This document shows positions 55,719 through 64,000 of a stretch of 64,000 nt of DNA, piece by piece (position 1 is the first letter of the stretch; every line of letters starts with the position of its first letter). This DNA comes from Gammaproteobacteria bacterium (GTDB taxonomy: Bacteria; Pseudomonadota; Gammaproteobacteria; Steroidobacterales; GCA-2729495). Location: assembly GCA_013001905.1 (NCBI GenBank), contig JABDLC010000010.1:1-64000 (forward strand), given 5' to 3'. Both the position numbers and the translations under genes were made by a program. The notes below the pieces were generated by a model. The model saw nothing but the letters and a program-made list of their open reading frames with translations, was not told where the DNA came from and did not search any database.

Positions 55719-56477
55719 ATGACCAAAGTGATCGAAATAGACGACCTGCATACCTCCGTAAACGGCACCCCGATACTCAACGGGCTGAGCCTGAGCATAG
55801 GCCCGGGTGAGGTGCACGCCATTATGGGGCCCAATGGCTCCGGCAAGAGCACGTTGGCGCAAACCCTTGCGGGCAGAGGTGATTACGAAAATACTGCCGG
55901 CACCGTGCGCTACAAGGGCGAGGATCTGTTTGAGATGGAAGCGGACGAGCGAGCCCGGGCCGGCCTGTTTCTGAGTTTCCAGTATCCGGTTGAGATTCCC
56001 GGCGTCAGCAATGTCTACATGCTCAAAGCAGCACTGAACGCGCGACGCAAAGAAGCCGGGCAGGATGAAATCGATTCCGTTGAATTCATGCGCTTTGTGC
56101 GTGAGAAAGCAAAGCTGATGGAACTGGAGCAGTCCTTTCTCTCGCGGGGTGTGAACGAAGGCTTCAGCGGCGGCGAGAAAAAACGCAATGAGATTTTCCA
56201 GATGGCAGTACTGGAACCGGATTTCGCGATCCTCGACGAAACCGATTCCGGGCTCGATATCGATGCCCTCAAGGTCGTTGCGAATGGCGTCAACGCGCAG
56301 CGTGACGGCAAACGAGCGTTTCTGGTTATCACGCACTATCAACGCCTGCTTGACTACATTGAACCGGATTACGTGCACGTGCTGGCGAAAGGCCGGATTG
56401 TGAAATCCGGCACCAAAGAGCTGGCGCTTGAGCTCGAAGCCAACGGCTACGACGACGTGCTGGCTGCGGCCTCCTGA
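55719..56477 (+). CDS. sufC: Fe-S cluster assembly ATPase SufC
   Basis: SufC is the ABC-type ATPase of the SufBCD scaffold. The 252-residue protein (E. coli 248) has Walker A MGPNGSGKSTLAQTLAGRG, the Q-loop region FLSFQYPVEIPGVSNVY, signature GFSGGEKKRNEIFQMAV and Walker B FAILDETDSGLD. The D-loop and the His switch in LVITHYQRLLDYIEPD complete it. It lies 19 bp after sufB and 10 bp before sufD. Confidence 0.97.
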   Translation: MTKVIEIDDLHTSVNGTPILNGLSLSIGPGEVHAIMGPNGSGKSTLAQTLAGRGDYENTAGTVRYKGEDLFEMEADERARAGLFLSFQYPVEIPGVSNVYMLKAALNARRKEAGQDEIDSVEFMRFVREKAKLMELEQSFLSRGVNEGFSGGEKKRNEIFQMAVLEPDFAILDETDSGLDIDALKVVANGVNAQRDGKRAFLVITHYQRLLDYIEPDYVHVLAKGRIVKSGTKELALELEANGYDDVLAAAS

Positions 56478-56487
56478 GTGCAGGCAG

Positions 56488-57804
56488 ATGAGCGACAATA
56501 ACCAGACAGAAGCAGTGCGCGCACCGGAAGAGTCGGTCCGGGCGGCTTGGCAGGCGGCGGGGCTCGACACCGGCGCATTGCAGTCGCTGCGTGCGGCTGC
56601 GCTGGCAGAATTTACGCGCAGCGGTTTCCCGACGACAAAACAGGAAAGCTGGAAGTACACCAACGTCCGGCGCGTTGCCGAAACGCTGCCCGGTTGGTTA
56701 AACCACCCGGTGGAAACGGCGGACGCGCCCGAGGGTAAACCGCTCGAGGTCGAAAACGCGATCCGCATCGTGCTGGTCGACGGTGTGTTTGCGGCCGACC
56801 TGTCCGATACGGCTGAGCTGCCACCCGGCGTGCTGCTGGCGGATCTGGCCGAATTGCAGGCCCAAAGCCCGGACAGGCTGTCGCGGTTAGGCGAGCTGGC
56901 CAACCCGGCTGATTCCGGGTTCGTGGCACTGAACGGCGCATTTGCAGGCAACGGTGTAGCGCTGCTGGTCGACGACAACCTGACGCTGGAGCAGCCGGTG
57001 TTTATCAGCTACCGCAGCTCGCAGCACGAGAGTGTCGCGCAGCCGCGCTTGCTCGCCGAGCTTGGCCGCAATGCCTCAGCCACGATTGTGGAGCACTATT
57101 GCAGCGACGTGCACACCATCGTTAACCCGGTCGCTGAATTGTTCTGCGCAGCAGGTTCACAGCTGACGTACTACAAATTGCAGGACGAAGATCAGCGCAG
57201 CTGGCATATGGCAGCGCAGTACGCCGCGGTTGCGGAAAACGCGACGCTGCGCACCACGCATGTTGATGTGGGCGGCGCCCTCGCCCGCAATGAACTGAAA
57301 GTGAACCTGCAAGGTCGCGGCGCACACGCTGAGACGCGCGGCCTGTTCATGACCGATGACAAGCGGCATGTTGAAGCACGACTCGACGTTAATCATCTCG
57401 CGCCCGATACCACCAGTCGTGAACGCTATCGCGGAATACTGGCAGGTCTTGGCAAAGGTGTGTTCAACGGCCGCATCTACGTCCATCAGGATGCGCAAAA
57501 AACGGCTGCGGAATTAACCAATCGCAACCTGTTGCTAAGCAAAGGCGCAGAAATCAACACGAAGCCCGAGCTGGAGATCTACGCTGATGACGTGAAATGC
57601 GCACACGGTTCCACCACCGGTCAGCTGGACAGTCAATCCATGTTTTACCTGCTAACCCGCGGCGTCGACCCCGTCACGGCGCGCAATATGCTGATCACCG
57701 CGTTCGCCTCGGAGTTGCTGGTCGACATCACAGTGCCGGCTATAGCTGAGCGGGCACGCGCAGCGCTGGAAAGCCTGCGCCCGGACGAGAATAACGATGG
57801 CTAA
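56488..57804 (+). CDS. sufD: Fe-S cluster assembly protein SufD
   Basis: SufD is the structural partner of SufB. The 438-residue protein (start MSDNNQTEAVRAPEE; the track frame begins inside sufC) has the N-terminal GFPTTKQESWKYTNVRRVAE typical of SufD, then the beta-helix region with LSKGAEINTKPELEIYADDV and the terminal HGSTTGQLDSQSMFYLLTRG. The last eight bases overlap the sufS start, giving translational coupling. E. coli SufD is 423 residues. Confidence 0.96.
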   Translation: MSDNNQTEAVRAPEESVRAAWQAAGLDTGALQSLRAAALAEFTRSGFPTTKQESWKYTNVRRVAETLPGWLNHPVETADAPEGKPLEVENAIRIVLVDGVFAADLSDTAELPPGVLLADLAELQAQSPDRLSRLGELANPADSGFVALNGAFAGNGVALLVDDNLTLEQPVFISYRSSQHESVAQPRLLAELGRNASATIVEHYCSDVHTIVNPVAELFCAAGSQLTYYKLQDEDQRSWHMAAQYAAVAENATLRTTHVDVGGALARNELKVNLQGRGAHAETRGLFMTDDKRHVEARLDVNHLAPDTTSRERYRGILAGLGKGVFNGRIYVHQDAQKTAAELTNRNLLLSKGAEINTKPELEIYADDVKCAHGSTTGQLDSQSMFYLLTRGVDPVTARNMLITAFASELLVDITVPAIAERARAALESLRPDENNDG

Positions 57805-59044
57805 CCCGCGCCCTGCCCCTGACAACGCCCCGTTCGATGTCGCCGCCGTGCGGGCAGACTTCCCTGTGCTGGATCAGACGGTGCACGACTGTCCGCTCGC
57901 ATTCCTCGACAATGCAGCATCAGCGCAGCGTCCGCGACAGGTCATTGACGCGATCAGCCATTACTACCGACATGACCATGCCAACGTGCATCGCGGTGTG
58001 CACACACTGAGCCACCGCGCCACGGATGCTTATGAAGGCGCACGGGAAAAAGTGCGCGCGTTTCTCAATGCGCAGTCCACGCGCGAAATTGTATTTACGC
58101 GGGGCACGACAGAGGCGATCAATCTGCTGGCCAGCTCTCTGGGCCAGAGCATTGCCGAGGGCGACGAGATACTGATTACGCACATGGAGCATCACTCCAA
58201 TATCGTGCCCTGGCAGCTGTTGTGCGAGCGCACGGGCGCCGTCTTGCGGGTAGTGCCGATCGACCAGGCCGGCGAACTGCTGGTTGATGACATGCTCAAT
58301 ATGCTGAATGAGCGGACCCGGCTGGTCGGTGTGGTGCACGTATCAAACGCGCTGGGCACCATTAACCCCGTCGAGACAATTATTAAAGCGGCCCATGACC
58401 GGGAGATCCCGGTGCTGCTGGACGGTGCGCAGGCGACCGCGCATATGGCCGTGGATGTGCAGGCGCTGGGCTGCGAATTCTACGCGTTGTCCGGGCACAA
58501 GATGTGCGGGCCGACGGGCATCGGCGTGCTGTACGGGCGCGAGGACTGGCTGCAGAAGCTGCCCCCGTATCAGGGTGGCGGTGAAATGATTCTGAGCGTC
58601 AGTTTCGCTGACACCGTGTACAACAAATTACCCTACAAATTCGAAGCAGGTACTCCGCATATTGCAGGCGCGATCGGACTGGGCGCTGCCATCGACTACC
58701 TGACGACGCTCGGCATGGACAATATCGCCGCGTGGGAGTCGCAGCTGCTCGACTATCTGACAGCGCGGCTCGCCGCAGTCGACGGCATTCAGCTGATTGG
58801 CACCGCGGCAGAAAAAGCTGGCGTGCAGTCGTTTAATATCGACGGCATTCACCCTCACGATCTCGGCACGGTGCTGGATCACAAAGGCGTGGCAATTCGC
58901 ACCGGTCACCACTGCGCCATGCCGGTGATGGAATTTTTTGGCGTCGCGGGAACGGCACGCGCATCACTGGCTTTCTACAATACGCCGGCAGAGATTGATC
59001 AGCTGATCGATGCGCTGGCTGTCGCTCAGGAGATTCTTGCGTGA
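57797..59044 (+). CDS. sufS: Cysteine desulfurase SufS
   Basis: SufS is a PLP enzyme that takes sulfur from cysteine as a persulfide. The 415-residue protein (E. coli 406) has FLDNAASAQRPRQVIDAISH, HANVHRGVHTLSHRATDAYE, the PLP-Lys in FYALSGHKMCGPTGIGVLYG and the active Cys in IRTGHHCAMPVMEFFGV, all in the type II (SufS) pattern. The sulfur is passed to SufU rather than SufE here, since sufU follows immediately (4-bp overlap, GTG at 59041). Confidence 0.97.
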   Translation: MANPRPAPDNAPFDVAAVRADFPVLDQTVHDCPLAFLDNAASAQRPRQVIDAISHYYRHDHANVHRGVHTLSHRATDAYEGAREKVRAFLNAQSTREIVFTRGTTEAINLLASSLGQSIAEGDEILITHMEHHSNIVPWQLLCERTGAVLRVVPIDQAGELLVDDMLNMLNERTRLVGVVHVSNALGTINPVETIIKAAHDREIPVLLDGAQATAHMAVDVQALGCEFYALSGHKMCGPTGIGVLYGREDWLQKLPPYQGGGEMILSVSFADTVYNKLPYKFEAGTPHIAGAIGLGAAIDYLTTLGMDNIAAWESQLLDYLTARLAAVDGIQLIGTAAEKAGVQSFNIDGIHPHDLGTVLDHKGVAIRTGHHCAMPVMEFFGVAGTARASLAFYNTPAEIDQLIDALAVAQEILA

Positions 59045-59490
59045 CCGGCAGCCTGAAAGATATTTACCGGCAACGCGTTCTGGAGCACAGCCGCGCGCCG
59101 CACAACCAGCGCCGGACGGCTGCTGCAGACCGCGAGGTGACGGGCTTTAACCCCCTGTGTGGCGATAAGGTCACGGTGTACCTCGACCTGCAGGACGACT
59201 CGGTCAGCGATGTCGCGTTTGAGGGCAGTGGATGTGCCATTGCGATGGCATCGGCATCAATGATGACCGAAGCGCTGCGCGGTTTGCCGCACGACACAGC
59301 GCTGCAGCTGATCGAAGAGTTCGGGCAAATGTTTGCAGCCGATGCTGAACCGGAAAACCCGCGACTGGAGGAAGCCAAAGCACTGCACAGTGTGCGCGCC
59401 TACCCTTCCCGGGTTAAGTGCGCCACGCTGGCATGGAATACAGCCGAAGCAGCACTGCATGATTCAAACGTACAAGTCACCACCGAATAA
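59041..59490 (+). CDS. sufU: SufU-type sulfur acceptor / scaffold
   Basis: The 149-residue protein is a NifU-N-like SufU. Its start is GTG. It has the three zinc/sulfur Cys sites NPLCGDKVTVYL, GSGCAIAMASASMMTE and RVKCATLAWN. Between the second and third lies a longer linker than in IscU, which is characteristic of the SUF-linked SufU class. In Firmicutes SufU accepts sulfur from SufS. Here it probably replaces SufE, which I do not find in the operon. It overlaps sufS by 4 bp. Confidence 0.92.
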   Translation: MTGSLKDIYRQRVLEHSRAPHNQRRTAAADREVTGFNPLCGDKVTVYLDLQDDSVSDVAFEGSGCAIAMASASMMTEALRGLPHDTALQLIEEFGQMFAADAEPENPRLEEAKALHSVRAYPSRVKCATLAWNTAEAALHDSNVQVTTE

Positions 59491-59522
59491 CAAATAAACA
59501 AGCCATATAAAGAACCGTAAAT

Positions 59523-60074
59523 ATGTTTAGTCAGGACAGCGAACCCGTCGTATTGAAACGCGATGTCAAAGCCATCGTCGTACCCGCAGGCATGGAAATT
59601 GACCTGCGCAAGGGCGCGCTCGTGTATATCACCCAGGCGATGGGCGGGAGCTTCACGATTTACCATGAAGGCAGCCTGTTCCGTATCCCGGGAACGGACG
59701 CGGATGCGCTCGGCAAAGAGCCGATGGAGCCGCCCGTGTTGCCGGAGAACGCGAGTGATGACGAATTCGAGCAGATTATCTGGGACCAGCTGAAAAGCGT
59801 TTATGACCCTGAAATTCCGGTCAACATTGTTGATCTGGGCCTGATCTACGACTTTGACGTCGCCAAAACAGAAAAGGGCGAACGCAACGTGATGGTGCAC
59901 ATGACACTGACAGCGCCCGGTTGCGGCATGGGAGAGATACTGGTGGAGGATGTCCGCGACAAGGTGGCGATCATCCCTACCGTCGCTCATGCAGATGTTG
60001 AGCTGACCTTTGACCCGCCCTGGAGCCGCGAGATGATGACGGAAGCGGCCCTGCTCGAACTCGGCATGATGTAG
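59523..60074 (+). CDS. sufT: SufT, DUF59 Fe-S maturation protein
   Basis: SufT is an auxiliary factor that helps mature Fe-S proteins. The 183-residue protein has an N-terminal extension of about 85 residues (DVKAIVVPAGMEIDLRKGAL) and a C-terminal DUF59/MIP18-type domain with VYDPEIPVNIVDLGLIYDFD. That is the hallmark, with the Asp-Pro-Glu-Ile loop, followed by MTLTAPGCGMGEILVEDVRD and its Cys, then VELTFDPPWSREMMTEAA. It ends the operon core, 32 bp after sufU and 11 bp before sixA. Confidence 0.93.
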   Translation: MFSQDSEPVVLKRDVKAIVVPAGMEIDLRKGALVYITQAMGGSFTIYHEGSLFRIPGTDADALGKEPMEPPVLPENASDDEFEQIIWDQLKSVYDPEIPVNIVDLGLIYDFDVAKTEKGERNVMVHMTLTAPGCGMGEILVEDVRDKVAIIPTVAHADVELTFDPPWSREMMTEAALLELGMM

Positions 60075-60085
60075 GCAAACCGGTA

Positions 60086-60586
60086 ATGAAGAGACTCGGA
60101 CTGCTGCGTCACGCCAAATCCAGCTGGGACGACGCCGGGCTGAGTGACTTCGACCGGCCGCTGAATAAGCGCGGCCTGCGTGATGCGCCGCGCATGGGCG
60201 CCCTGCTTCGCGAACGCGACGTGGCACCACAACGCATCATCAGCAGCACTGCCGTTCGCGCACGTTGCACTGCGGAGCTCGCTGCCCGCGAACTGGGCAT
60301 TGATGAAAGCGACATACGCCTGACCGACGAGCTGTATCACGCCGGAGCCGGCACCATGCTGGACGTGCTCACTGAACTCGGCGATGACAAAGATTGCGTC
60401 ATTCTGGTTGGCCACAATCCCGGCATCACCAGCCTGGCGAATTTTGTCGCGTCGGATGCGCGCATCGACAACCTGCCTACCGCGGGTTTTTTCTATGTGG
60501 AATCAGATATCAGCGAGTGGCCGGAACTGCGCGACAAACCCGGCAAGCTGGTGTTCTTTGCGTCGCCGAAAAACGACCTTGCGTAA
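60086..60586 (+). CDS. sixA: Histidine phosphatase SixA-like
   Basis: The 166-residue protein belongs to the RHG (histidine phosphatase) family: LGLLRHAKSSWDDAGLSDFD with the catalytic His and the second His in CVILVGHNPGITSLANFVAS. SixA removes phosphate from histidine-phosphorylated proteins in phosphorelays. The target here cannot be read. It is the last gene of the suf-sufT transcript and ends 7 bp from the convergent oxygenase gene. E. coli SixA is 161 residues. Confidence 0.9.
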   Translation: MKRLGLLRHAKSSWDDAGLSDFDRPLNKRGLRDAPRMGALLRERDVAPQRIISSTAVRARCTAELAARELGIDESDIRLTDELYHAGAGTMLDVLTELGDDKDCVILVGHNPGITSLANFVASDARIDNLPTAGFFYVESDISEWPELRDKPGKLVFFASPKNDLA

Positions 60587-60593
60587 GTAAGCG

Positions 60594-61229
60594 TTACTCT
60601 TTCAGCACGAAGGCCTGAACGGTGATCCGTTCGACCGCGAGCTCGGAACAGTAGGTCACTTTGTGGAATACCGTGTCCCGGTTAATGACCAGACGATTGG
60701 CTTTAGGCGAAACCGAACGCCCGTAACCATTCTTGTAGTCCTCGGCAGATTCATAGAAAACGAGATCGCCGAACCAGTTGTCGTTCCAGATATCGTTTAA
60801 ATAATAAGTCATTGCAGTGTGCGTGTGCGCATCGGCATGCTCGCCCATACCCGAATTGCGCTGCCAGCGCAGCACGCCGACCACAATCGTGGCGTCATCA
60901 TCGATCATGTCCGATTGCTTGGCAGCGTCCACGAATAGTCTCGCTTCGGCGGGCATATCATCGTCCGTAGAACGCCACTGACGACTCGAATAGCATTCGG
61001 AGAAATTGCGGACAATCATCATGTCCCAGCGCCGTTCTTCGCGGGTCAATTCGCATGACACGCTGAGCGCCCAGTTCTGCACACGAATGAAATCATTCTT
61101 ACTGAGAAATCCGTCAACCACCCGCACACCGTCATGCGCAGCGGTAATGTGATTTTCCGCAACATTCATGCCGGGCGCCTTGCGAGGGCTGCCAGATACC
61201 CAGTCTCTTATTCTGCTGTATGTACTCAT
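60594..61229 (-). CDS. 2-oxoglutarate/Fe(II)-dependent oxygenase
   Basis: The 211-residue protein (start MSTYSRIRDWVSG, ATG overlapping the sppA stop as ATGA; the GTG at 61244 is an alternative) has the prolyl-hydroxylase-type double-stranded beta helix. HADAHTHTAMTYYLND gives the His-x-Asp iron ligands, VFHKVTYCS supplies the distal His and ERITVQAFV the Arg that binds 2-oxoglutarate. It should hydroxylate a protein or small molecule, with no substrate known. It is translationally coupled to sppA upstream, which is unusual, and it faces sixA. Confidence 0.85.
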   Translation of the reverse strand: MSTYSRIRDWVSGSPRKAPGMNVAENHITAAHDGVRVVDGFLSKNDFIRVQNWALSVSCELTREERRWDMMIVRNFSECYSSRQWRSTDDDMPAEARLFVDAAKQSDMIDDDATIVVGVLRWQRNSGMGEHADAHTHTAMTYYLNDIWNDNWFGDLVFYESAEDYKNGYGRSVSPKANRLVINRDTVFHKVTYCSELAVERITVQAFVLKE

Positions 61230-63073
61230 CCGCGAATCTGACACAGGCAGTGGTAGTAAATCCCGCGCGGGTCATTCCAGTTTCCGATATCTGGGACCAC
61301 CACGTTGAGGTCGCCTCGCAGCCTCTCCAGCAGTTGCAAAAAGCCGGTGCCACTACTGTCGAAGCGGGTGAACAATTGCTGCAGCAACTCGAGGTATTGC
61401 ATTAACATTTGTTCTGCCAGACTTAAGGGCTTTTCAATGTAATCAACATCCCAGCCGTCTTTCGGCAGACCTGCCAGACGCGCCGCGGCTTCAATCGCCT
61501 GATCGATGCCGCCCAGTTGATCGACCAGCCCCACATCCATGGCATCAACGCCAATCCAGATTTGACCGCGCGCCAGCTGATCGACGCGCTCCGGGGTCAG
61601 TTCACGATGCTCCGCGACCTTGCCGATAAACGTATCGTAGGCCGACCGGACGCTGATATCGAAGAGCTGCCGCCCTTCATCACCTAACTCCATCAGCGGG
61701 CTCATTTGGCCGGTAAGCGGCGTCGTGCCAATACCGTCGATAGTAACGCCGACTGACTCCAGACTGCGCTGGAAGGTGGGATAAATGGCGCCGACACCGA
61801 TGGACCCGGAAATCGTCGTTTCGGCGGCGTAGATTTCGTCGGCCGCCATCGCAATGTAATAGCCGCCACTGGCGGCCGTACTGCTCATCGATGCGACATA
61901 CGGCTTACCCGCCGCCTGCAGCGCCTGCAGCTGGTCAAGCACGATTTCGGAGGCGAACATGCTGCCGCCGGGGCTGTCGATCTGCAGCACCACCGCTCTG
62001 ACCTCGTCGTTGCGCCGGGCCTGGCGGACCAGGCGCGCGAGGCTGTCACCGCCAATGGTGCCCGGTGGCGCCTCACCGTCCACAATCTCACCGCTGGCGA
62101 CGATGACCGCGATACTGGAGTCGTTGTCGATCTCCAGATCCTGAAAGTCTGTGGCTGACAGATAGGTGCGAAAATCGATGTGCGCAAAAGTGTCGCTGCG
62201 ATCTGCATCAACCCCCACGAGCTCGACCATGTAATCGCGAAACTGCTGACGGCTTTTCAGCCCGTCAATGAGGCCGGCTGCGATGGCGGCACTGCCGGCA
62301 TCACCGTTAGCCTCCCGCAGCAGACTCACGCTGTTATTGATATAGCCGTCCAGCACGGCCGGCTCAAGGCCGCGCGCTGTCGCCACGTCGCGCCGATAGG
62401 CGGCCCACAGACGATTGAGCCACTTCTCAGCATTCTGCCGGTCTTCAGCAGACATGTCGTTGCGCAGGTAAGGCTCAACAAAGGATTTGAACTCACCGAC
62501 GCGAAACACGTTAACGTCCACGTTCAGCTTCTCAATCGCCTCGGCAAAGTATGGCTTGTAGTAACCGAAGCCTTCAATCAGCACGAAGCCGAAGTCGTGC
62601 ATGTAGATTTCATCCGCGCCGGCCACAAAGTGATACTGGGCCTGGGTGAAGCTGTCTCCCATTGCAATCACGGGCTTGCCACTGGTTTTGAATTCCGCGA
62701 CTGCGTCCGCAATAACCTGCAGTTTGCTCAGGCCGCCACCCACGAGGTAGTCGGCGGACAGCACCACCGCAGCGATCCGGTCGTCTTCGGCCGCGCGCCG
62801 CAGGCTGGTGACGATATCGCGAACCTGTGTCTGCCCTTGCCCGCCCTGTACCTGCGACAGCGCGATATCGAAGGATTCACCGGCCCGCTGCTCCACGAGC
62901 ACACCGTCCGGCGCAATGATGAGCGCAGCGCCGTCAGGTACGGTGATGGCTACATCAGACCGCCCTGTAAAGACAGCCACGAAAAAAACCACAATAAACA
63001 GAAAGAAAATAACCTGAACAGCTTTGACCAGCCGCTCTATAAAACGCCACAAAGAGCCGAAAAACTTCATCAT
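61226..63073 (-). CDS. sppA: Signal peptide peptidase SppA, 67K type
   Basis: SppA cuts signal-peptide remnants in the inner membrane. The 615-residue protein (E. coli 618) has an N-terminal membrane helix (VKAVQVIFFLFIVVFFVAVF) and two S49 repeats. The Lys general base is in FRVGEFKSFVEPYLRNDM, and the nucleophile Ser is in ASMSSTAASGGYYIAMAADE. DSPGGSMFASEIVLDQLQAL and TTISGSIGVGAIYPTFQ are family blocks. The C-terminal tail runs into the 2OG oxygenase start. It faces an incomplete dehydrogenase gene upstream (about 42 bp). Confidence 0.95.
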   Translation of the reverse strand: MMKFFGSLWRFIERLVKAVQVIFFLFIVVFFVAVFTGRSDVAITVPDGAALIIAPDGVLVEQRAGESFDIALSQVQGGQGQTQVRDIVTSLRRAAEDDRIAAVVLSADYLVGGGLSKLQVIADAVAEFKTSGKPVIAMGDSFTQAQYHFVAGADEIYMHDFGFVLIEGFGYYKPYFAEAIEKLNVDVNVFRVGEFKSFVEPYLRNDMSAEDRQNAEKWLNRLWAAYRRDVATARGLEPAVLDGYINNSVSLLREANGDAGSAAIAAGLIDGLKSRQQFRDYMVELVGVDADRSDTFAHIDFRTYLSATDFQDLEIDNDSSIAVIVASGEIVDGEAPPGTIGGDSLARLVRQARRNDEVRAVVLQIDSPGGSMFASEIVLDQLQALQAAGKPYVASMSSTAASGGYYIAMAADEIYAAETTISGSIGVGAIYPTFQRSLESVGVTIDGIGTTPLTGQMSPLMELGDEGRQLFDISVRSAYDTFIGKVAEHRELTPERVDQLARGQIWIGVDAMDVGLVDQLGGIDQAIEAAARLAGLPKDGWDVDYIEKPLSLAEQMLMQYLELLQQLFTRFDSSGTGFLQLLERLRGDLNVVVPDIGNWNDPRGIYYHCLCQIRG

Positions 63074-63115
63074 TGGCTTGCGATCCCTGTCATGTATTTG
63101 CTGCTCAAGCCCCAG

Positions 63116-64000
63116 CTAGTCAGTGTAACTGATCCTGTATATTGCGCCGCGATGGTCATCACTCACTAACAGTGACCCGTCGGGCGCCGGCAGCAACGCG
63201 ACCGGCCGGCCGAAATGCTCCTCGCCAATTAGCCAGCCGTCAGCGAACGGTTCATAACCCAGACTGCGTGTGCCGGACTCGTCGAGCCGCACCATCGAGA
63301 CGCGGTAACCGATTTTGCTGCTGCGATCCCACGAACCGTGCTCCGCGATGAACACCTGGCCACGATACTCGTCGGGAAACATCTCGCCGTTATAGATATG
63401 AATGCCCAGCGGGGCGACGTGCGGCCCGAGCTCTTCGGCAGGCGGTACCGAATCGGCGCAGCTACCGAGCGCGGCGAACTCCGCCTGCGGCTCAACAATG
63501 TCGGTGCCGTGGCAAAACGGAAAACCGTAGTGAGCGCCCTCTTCTGCGACACGGTTCAGCTCACCAGGCGGCTGGTCGTCACCGAGCTGATCACGATTGT
63601 TGTCGCTGAACCAGAGTTCAGCGGTGTCCGGGTGCCACGCAAATCCGACTGAGTTGCGGATACCGCGCGCGACGACTTCGCGCTCACTGCCGTCGGTGTT
63701 CATGCGCACGATAAGACCCTGGTCCGGTTTGTCGCACACGTTACAAGGCGAACCGATGGTCATATACAGCTTGCCGTCAGGCCCGAATGCTATGTACTTC
63801 CAGCTATGCAGGCCTTTGCCCGGCAAGCCTTCAATCATGACTTCGGGTTCCGGCGGGTTGTCCAGACGGGATTCGATGTCGGCGAAACGCAGCAGACGGT
63901 GTCGTTCGACGACATACAAAGCGCCATCACGGAACGCGACGCCGGTCGGCAGCTTGAGCTTCTCCTCCAGCAAGAGCACCTCGGGCTCCGGCCCGAACAC
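63116..64000 (-). CDS. PQQ-type sugar dehydrogenase (partial)
   Basis: The 294 residues visible form the C-terminal part of an exported soluble PQQ-dependent aldose/sorbosone-type dehydrogenase propeller. The frame is open to the window end, so the N terminus is missing. Motifs include EKLKLPTGVAFRDGALYVVE, GLHSWKYIAFGPDGKLYMTI, GLIVRMNTDGSEREVVARGI, FAWHPDTAELWFSDNNRDQL and FIAEHGSWDRSSKIGYRVS. A Cys-rich loop, CNVCDK, is seen. It oxidises sugars or related alcohols in the periplasm by family. The first GTG at the window edge is not taken as the start. Confidence 0.85.
   Translation of the reverse strand: MFGPEPEVLLLEEKLKLPTGVAFRDGALYVVERHRLLRFADIESRLDNPPEPEVMIEGLPGKGLHSWKYIAFGPDGKLYMTIGSPCNVCDKPDQGLIVRMNTDGSEREVVARGIRNSVGFAWHPDTAELWFSDNNRDQLGDDQPPGELNRVAEEGAHYGFPFCHGTDIVEPQAEFAALGSCADSVPPAEELGPHVAPLGIHIYNGEMFPDEYRGQVFIAEHGSWDRSSKIGYRVSMVRLDESGTRSLGYEPFADGWLIGEEHFGRPVALLPAPDGSLLVSDDHRGAIYRISYTD

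Noticed and set aside
55380-56978. 532-residue antisense ORF over sufB/C/D
   Set aside because: It lies opposite three solid genes with strong family matches, and its translation is low-complexity with no family motif. It is a high-GC shadow.
62180-63169. 329-residue plus-strand ORF over sppA
   Set aside because: Antisense shadow of sppA, which has all S49 motifs.
1-64000. CRISPR array, prophage or insertion sequence
   Set aside because: No regular repeats, transposase or phage structural genes were recognised anywhere in the window.

Overview
The window is a GC-rich chromosomal segment from a free-living Gram-negative gammaproteobacterium. This rests on gene content and order: dnaJ/dapB/carAB/greA, hrcA-grpE-dnaK-dnaJ, nadK-recN, fur/bamE/rnfH/ratA/smpB-ssrA, dnaX-ybaB-recR and dapA/gcvR/bcp. 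The outer-membrane machinery (BamE, MlaA, MlaC, BepA, Prc) agrees. Lineage below class cannot be fixed by eye; a marine-type Chromatiales/Woeseiales-like or xanthomonad-like relative is a guess. Almost the whole window is housekeeping backbone. I see no prophage, insertion sequence, CRISPR array or integrase.

Layout. 0-14 kb: a LuxR-type regulator and yhbY face a long leftward block, hrcA-grpE-dnaK-dnaJ-(PhoX-like)-dapB-carA-carB-greA. It has an excellent sigma-32 promoter before dnaK and a hairpin in the carA leader. 14-20.8 kb: nadK, recN, fur, bamE, rnfH, ratA, a sodium symporter, smpB and tmRNA. 20.8-35.5 kb is the more accessory part: an exported FG-GAP protein, folE, a DUF1838 protein with a structured leader, pckA, a GST, a two-domain alpha/beta hydrolase, a CDF metal exporter, an FHA protein, three small membrane proteins, the Prc protease, a coiled-coil protein of unknown role and a DUF1249 protein. 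35.5-45.5 kb: pgm, the ppsR/ppsA pair, an SH3 protein, orn/rsgA, recR-ybaB-dnaX and the 4.5S RNA. 45.6-48.3 kb: an SGNH-like/MBOAT acyltransferase pair and tRNA-Ser(GGA). 48.3-53.6 kb: a small lipoprotein candidate, dapA, gcvR, bcp, bepA, mlaA and mlaC. 53.6-61 kb: a complete SUF iron-sulfur operon (sufR-B-C-D-S-U-T) behind an IscR-type operator, then sixA. 61-64 kb: a 2OG-Fe(II) oxygenase coupled to sppA, and a PQQ-type sugar dehydrogenase cut by the window end.

How the genes work together. The heat-shock block joins the chaperones to HrcA. I see no CIRCE operator here, so dnaKJ looks sigma-32 driven. pckA, ppsA and ppsR make up a gluconeogenic/PEP-control theme around pgm. mlaA, mlaC, bamE, bepA and prc maintain the outer membrane. 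The suf operon is the iron-sulfur assembly pathway seen here, and its regulator can sense its product.

The observations most worth a second look are the roughly 80-nt structured leader with competing hairpins before the DUF1838 gene, the LacI-like palindrome before pckA, the carA leader hairpin with a start-stop codon pair, the hydrolase whose N-terminal domain has lost its serine nucleophile, the cysteine-free Fur, and the MBOAT/SGNH pair between two RNA genes. I did not find a clearly new multi-gene system.
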